Positions 60,099 through 64,000 of a stretch of DNA of 64,000 nt are shown piece by piece. Source of the stretch: Citrus sinensis (Eukaryota; Streptophyta; Magnoliopsida; Sapindales; Rutaceae); assembly GCF_022201045.2 (NCBI RefSeq), contig NC_068558.1:27237501-27301500 (forward strand). The letters run 5' to 3'. The position numbers and the translations under genes are program-made. Position 1 is the first letter of the stretch; each line of letters opens with the position of its first letter. Under the pieces are notes generated by a model. The model worked only from the letters and a program-made list of their open reading frames with translations. It did no database searches and was not told the DNA's origin.

Positions 60099-61617
60099 TG
60101 TGATCGACGGGGCAAAACGACGCCGTAGGAGGACTTGAAAGAGCTCCGGATCGTTTTGTTCTACTCGACGCAGAGAGAAACGAGAGGGCGGAGACACCGA
60201 GGATTGGTTAGCGGTGCCTCAGAACCTCCGTGGCGGCGCAATCAAGGGACAAAACGACACCTTACCTCGCCCGTTTTGTGGTCTTTAGCGCGTAGAATAT
60301 TGTCGCCTATTTATTGCTTTTGCCACGTGACTTGCACATGTGGTTGGCGGTGCAACTGTGTCACTCCTGGACATTCGTCGAGTCAAGTGGTTCAACGGTC
60401 ACCCAACAACTGAAAGTCTAAATCAAACAAATTTTTTTTTTATAATATTAACAGTTAAAGTCGTTTCACAACTTTAAAAAATTATAAAATATTAAATAAC
60501 TACATAATAACCGTTAATCTAATGCTGACACTGTTAATGCAATGCTGACACTAAAAGGACAAAACGACTTTACGAAAGTTAAATTGTATATACTTTAAAA
60601 TTACAATGGCAGTGTTGTCATTATACGTTAAAAATAACTATACTAAAAAAGAGAGAGAGAGAGAGAGAGAGAGGAAGAAGAATAAAATGATTATTTTATT
60701 ATAATATTGGCCCCAATGGATTAATTTATTTTTTTAGTTATAATAAATTCACAGATAAAACTATTATTTAATAATTTAAGAGCATAAGAGTAATTTTTTA
60801 ATCTACTATTTGATACCTCTATTTATTTATTTTACATTAAAAGATAAAATTAATATTTTATTAGTCAATTAACAATTCTGATAGAGAAATAGTAAAATGA
60901 AAGGTTTTTGTAAAATTATAATAGTAAAATGATATACAATAATACTTTTTGTTGTCATTTAGTATTATACAATTTCTATAAATAGCGAAACAATAATAAT
61001 CGTAATATTAAAATTAATAAAAGAATTATATCCAATGATTTTTTTTATTAATGAGTATTCTTTTTGAATACCAAATTGAGAATGTAATAAATGTCCATTC
61101 GAAATAAAAAGGCAATAAACATATATAATTCAGATATGTTTATAAAAATTAAAAAAAAAATTCACGCGTGATGTTAGTATAAAAGTATACAAATGATTAA
61201 TTTAATATTTTAATATGTGCATACATGTGGCAACTTTTTTTTTTTTTCTTAATATACAAAACGTTGAAAAAAGAAGATAAAAAGATGAAAGTGGCTTGGG
61301 CCTTGGGTTCTCAACTTATGTCATAAATCTAATTGATTTAAAGCTTAATCAGTCACTTATGGCATGCACTGCTTATGGCTTGTTCTTGCCTTAAGAGCAT
61401 CCAAGGAAAGTGCTGATGCTGCCGAGCTTATGGCTGCCTGGCCCGCAGGGTGCTTCCAAATCTTGCCAATTTGGAGGACATCTCGGCGATGATAATTGAT
61501 TTAAGCCTCTTTTAGATCAATATATAATTGTATAAGTCATCAGGCTGATCAAGGATAATAAGTTTGTAATTAAAGCTGATTTGGTTAATGAAAGGATGTA
61601 ATAAAATTTGTGACTTA
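60099..61617. other. Intergenic DNA upstream of the hydrolase
   Basis: It begins with a GC-richer stretch (to about 60415) that may be promoter and leader. It then becomes AT-rich, with a (GA)11 microsatellite at 60651-60672. No gene is seen; the frames at 59925-60197 and 60135-60413 are not supported. Confidence 0.5.
60651..60672. repeat. (GA)11 microsatellite
   Basis: A perfect dinucleotide run following a run of A. Confidence 0.9.
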
Positions 61618-62314
61618 GGACCATTTTGGGATTGTTTTTGGGAGGATTAAAAGTAATTTTAACAATTTAAAAGTTAATTTTAGTGTTTGGTAAAAATAAA
61701 AAATTCAAAATCACTTTTGTCAAAATTAACTACTACTACAACTGATTTTGAAAAGTAAGAAACGAGTAGTTTTTATATTTTGATTTTGAAATTCAATTTT
61801 ATCCTTTAATATAATTCCATAAATCTCCTTAAAATTATTATATAAATTAAAAATTATCTTTATTCAAATTGGAAACAAAATCTATATTTTAATAAATTTT
61901 ATTATAATTCATCAATATAAATTTATTAATATCAATTTGTTGGTCGAATTATTATTAAATTTGTTTCACTATATTATAAATTTAATTGTCAATTGCTTTA
62001 AGATAAAAAAACCAATATTTTATAAATTTTATTTTTAGTAAAAATTTATTATAATACACAATTGAAATATTATATGTACATGTTTTTATATGTATAAGTA
62101 AATTTTATTCTACATTATATACATTTTAATCATTTGTTTTCTCTCAATAGTTTAACAGTAAAATTTACCAAACGTTTATAATTGCTTTCGAAACTCATAA
62201 TACTTCTAAAAATAAAATTTACTAAACACTTAACTGATTCTTTTTACAGCTGATTATTTTTACAATATTACTAACAACAATTATTTTTAAAGTTACAACA
62301 TTCTCAAATTGGCC
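61618..62314. mobile_element. PIF/Harbinger (Tourist)-like MITE, copy 2
   Basis: The copy starts GGACCATTTTGGG and ends CAAATTGGCC, flanked by TTA at 61615-61617 and 62315-62317. It aligns with 45547-46509 over both outer parts (gattgtttttggga, 'tttatcctttaatataat', 'ttttatatgtataagtaaat', 'cacttaactgatt'), and is 697 bp. No reading frame. Confidence 0.75.
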
Positions 62315-63050
62315 TTAGTTATATTTAAAATTACTACAACAAACATTACTTTGCAATCATTTTTATAGTTGGGACTTGAAAGTATAATTTAAAGGCACGT
62401 AACTAGAAGGAATTTTGGAATAAATCTTGAAGTAACATGACAATAAGTATGATATATTTAATTAAATTTTATATAATCATTAATTGCGTGCTGGGTCGTT
62501 AAAATGAATATCTACATATCATAACTTTATTTATTTGTAGTATAATTAAATTTTCTCGTAGTTAAGCCCTTTTCCTAAATATAGGAATACATTACTCATC
62601 TTAAGTCAAAATGAAACATAGAGTATTAAGGCTTCGCTAAATTTTGCAATGTTTGCCATTCAAGAATAGTAAATTGAAAAGACTCGGGAACAAAATAAAA
62701 AATAAAAAAAAGGTACAACCACGTGGACGGTGAAATGAGATTTTGAGAAGCATAAGGTTCTAAACATATATTATGATAAATTATAAGGATTCAAATGTAA
62801 TTTTCAAAGCAAAAGTGCATGACTTTCTTTTGCAAGTCGCCTAAACCCCGCATAAACCCTCGATTTTTCCTGAAGGAGGTGGCAAGGCCACCCGATTAAA
62901 GCCGCCGGCGCCGATGACTATCACTCATTCATCTAACTAAAAGCTCAATAATAAAAAATCGAAACCACCCATTTGGTCAAAATTTCACAAACCAGCAAAT
63001 GAGAGTGAATTGTCAGCGATGTTCTCACTTGCCACTTACCATGTTAGTGT
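62315..63050. other. 5' flank of the PPR gene
   Basis: AT-rich up to about 62800, then a GC-richer leader with a small hairpin (aaggaggtggcaaggccaccc). No other gene is present. Confidence 0.45.
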
Positions 63051-64000
63051 ATGCCGCCATCTTCATCTCGTCTCATTCTCAATGGCCTCTCTGTGTCTCA
63101 ACTTGAGAAATTTATACCCAAGAAATGGAAACAGCCCATCAATAATGAACATATTATGAGAATTAATCTTCTTGAAACTCTCAAAGATTTTGCAGGCCGA
63201 GGCAATTTATCGAAAGCATTCGAAGCTTTTACTCGAATCAGGATTACTGCAGCCTCTCATGATGTTGTGTTAGACTCATTTGCTCATATTATTTTTTGTT
63301 GTGGTAAGGTTAAAGCATTGGCGCAGGGGAAGCAGCTGCATGCTTGTGCAATAGCTTTGGGTTTGGAAAAAAATCCCGTTTTGGTTCCCAAGCTTGTAAC
63401 TTTTTACGCAAGCTTTAGTCTTTATAATAATGCTTGTTTTCTTGTTGAAAATTCTAATATCCGGTACCCTTTGCCTTGGAATTTGCTTATATCTTTGTAT
63501 GTTAGAGATGGGTTTTACGCAGAGGCGTTGTGTGTTTATAAACAAATGCAGAGTAGGAGGATTAGAGGGGATAATTTTACATACCCGTCTGTGCTTAAGG
63601 CATGTGGTGAAATGATGGATGTGGATTTTGGAAGGGTGGTTCATAGTTGTATTGATGCTTGTCATGAATGGAGCTTGTTTGTGCATAATGCACTGGTTTC
63701 GATGTATGGGAAGTTCGGGCAAGTGGATGTTGCGCGGAGGTTGTTTGATAAAATGCTCGAGAGAGATGCTGTTTCTTGGAACACGATGATCTCTGCTTAT
63801 GCTTCCAAGGGATTGTGGAAGGAGGCTTTTCAGCTGTTTGTCGAAATGCAGGAGGAAGGTGTTGAAGTTAATGTCATAACTTGGAACACCATAGCTGGAG
63901 GTTGCTTGCGAACAGGCAATTTCAAGGGTGTCCTTGAGTTGTTATCCCGGATGAGAACACAGGAAACCTATTTGGATTCAGTTGCAACTGTTATTGGTTT
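63051..64000 (+). CDS. Pentatricopeptide-repeat (PPR) protein, At1g71490-like (incomplete at the window end)
   Basis: An open frame starts at ATG 63051 (MPPSSSRLILNGLSVSQLEK) and runs without a stop to the last base, giving about 316 residues so far. The first ATGs upstream (63020 and 63041) are in frames that stop. It shows the 35-residue helical repeats of PPR proteins, for example the PWNLLISLYVRDGFYAEAL, FTYPSVLKACGEMMDVDFG and VHNALVSMYGKFGQVDVA blocks, DAVSWNTMISAYASKGLW, and VITWNTIAGGCLRTGNF. PPR proteins bind organelle RNA; this one resembles PLS-class members such as At1g71490, from memory. The C-terminus, including any E/DYW domain, lies beyond the window. The frame continues past the edge, so intron content further on is unknown. 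Confidence 0.92.
   Translation, partial: MPPSSSRLILNGLSVSQLEKFIPKKWKQPINNEHIMRINLLETLKDFAGRGNLSKAFEAFTRIRITAASHDVVLDSFAHIIFCCGKVKALAQGKQLHACAIALGLEKNPVLVPKLVTFYASFSLYNNACFLVENSNIRYPLPWNLLISLYVRDGFYAEALCVYKQMQSRRIRGDNFTYPSVLKACGEMMDVDFGRVVHSCIDACHEWSLFVHNALVSMYGKFGQVDVARRLFDKMLERDAVSWNTMISAYASKGLWKEAFQLFVEMQEEGVEVNVITWNTIAGGCLRTGNFKGVLELLSRMRTQETYLDSVATVIG

Noticed and set aside
59925..60197. Upstream extension of the alpha/beta-hydrolase by about 33 residues
   Set aside because: It depends on a GTG start; the first ATG in frame is at 60098, and the sequence upstream is more likely leader.
60135..60413. Plus-strand frame of 92 residues upstream of the hydrolase
   Set aside because: Runs through the likely promoter and leader of the minus-strand gene, without recognisable motifs.
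63276..63722. Minus-strand frame over the PPR gene
   Set aside because: It is antisense to a clear plus-strand PPR frame that runs off the window end.
1..64000. CRISPR arrays, rRNA and tRNA genes
   Set aside because: No regularly spaced repeats with unique spacers and no rRNA or intact tRNA sequence were seen; the only tRNA-like piece is the SINE-like sequence at 47370-47480.

Overview
This window looks like a eudicot plant nuclear chromosome. It has long AT-rich intergenic DNA, genes split by short GT-AG introns, chloroplast-targeted and plant-specific protein families, and dense plant transposable elements. The protein flavour is compatible with Citrus or a relative, but the genus cannot be proved by reading. 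From memory of Arabidopsis, the host genes match two loci: At1g71450, At1g71490 and At1g71500 (ERF021, a PPR protein and PSB33) and At4g10020 and At4g10030 (HSD5 and an alpha/beta hydrolase). The window may therefore be a mosaic of two Arabidopsis-collinear blocks.

Layout. 1-9.9 kb is repeat DNA: an LTR-like repeat, then a minus-strand Ty3/gypsy chromovirus-type retrotransposon (1121-9893, two 473-bp LTRs). A 3.1-kb element sits inside its reverse transcriptase (4241-7336) with a 5-bp target duplication. 10.2-12.75 kb holds a minus-strand gene of unknown function, modelled with five exons, ending in a multi-pass membrane domain and carrying a tandem in-frame exon duplication. 12.75-15.3 kb holds fold-back and Mutator-type miniature elements. 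15.35-21.22 kb is a plus-strand L1-type LINE with RNase H, decayed but with a 16-bp target duplication. 22.2-27.55 kb is a decayed Mutator-like element with a long inverted-repeat element nested in it. 27.55-33 kb is AT-rich, with a small tandem duplication and tandem Helitron-like units.

The gene-rich part follows: 33.28-36.33 kb HSD5-like steroleosin/hydroxysteroid dehydrogenase (+); 37.73-38.23 kb AP2/ERF factor (-); 41.58-43.92 kb PSB33-like Rieske-fold thylakoid protein (-); 44.77-45.42 kb a doubtful small gene (+); 48.76-52.69 kb DUF506/PDDEXK-like protein (+); 53.35-60.10 kb ABHD11-like alpha/beta hydrolase with 13 coding exons (-); and 63.05 kb to the window end a PPR protein (+, incomplete). 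The stretches between carry MITEs, a SINE-like sequence and simple repeats.

The genes are independent plant transcription units, with no operon or gene-cluster logic. PSB33 and probably the alpha/beta hydrolase are organellar, HSD5 is a lipid-droplet or ER enzyme, the ERF is a nuclear regulator, and the PPR protein is probably organellar. No CRISPR array, rRNA, tRNA gene or convincing new multi-gene system was seen. The most unusual signals are the exon duplication, the two copies of one segment carrying different retrotransposons, the tandem Helitron-like units and the long inverted-repeat family.
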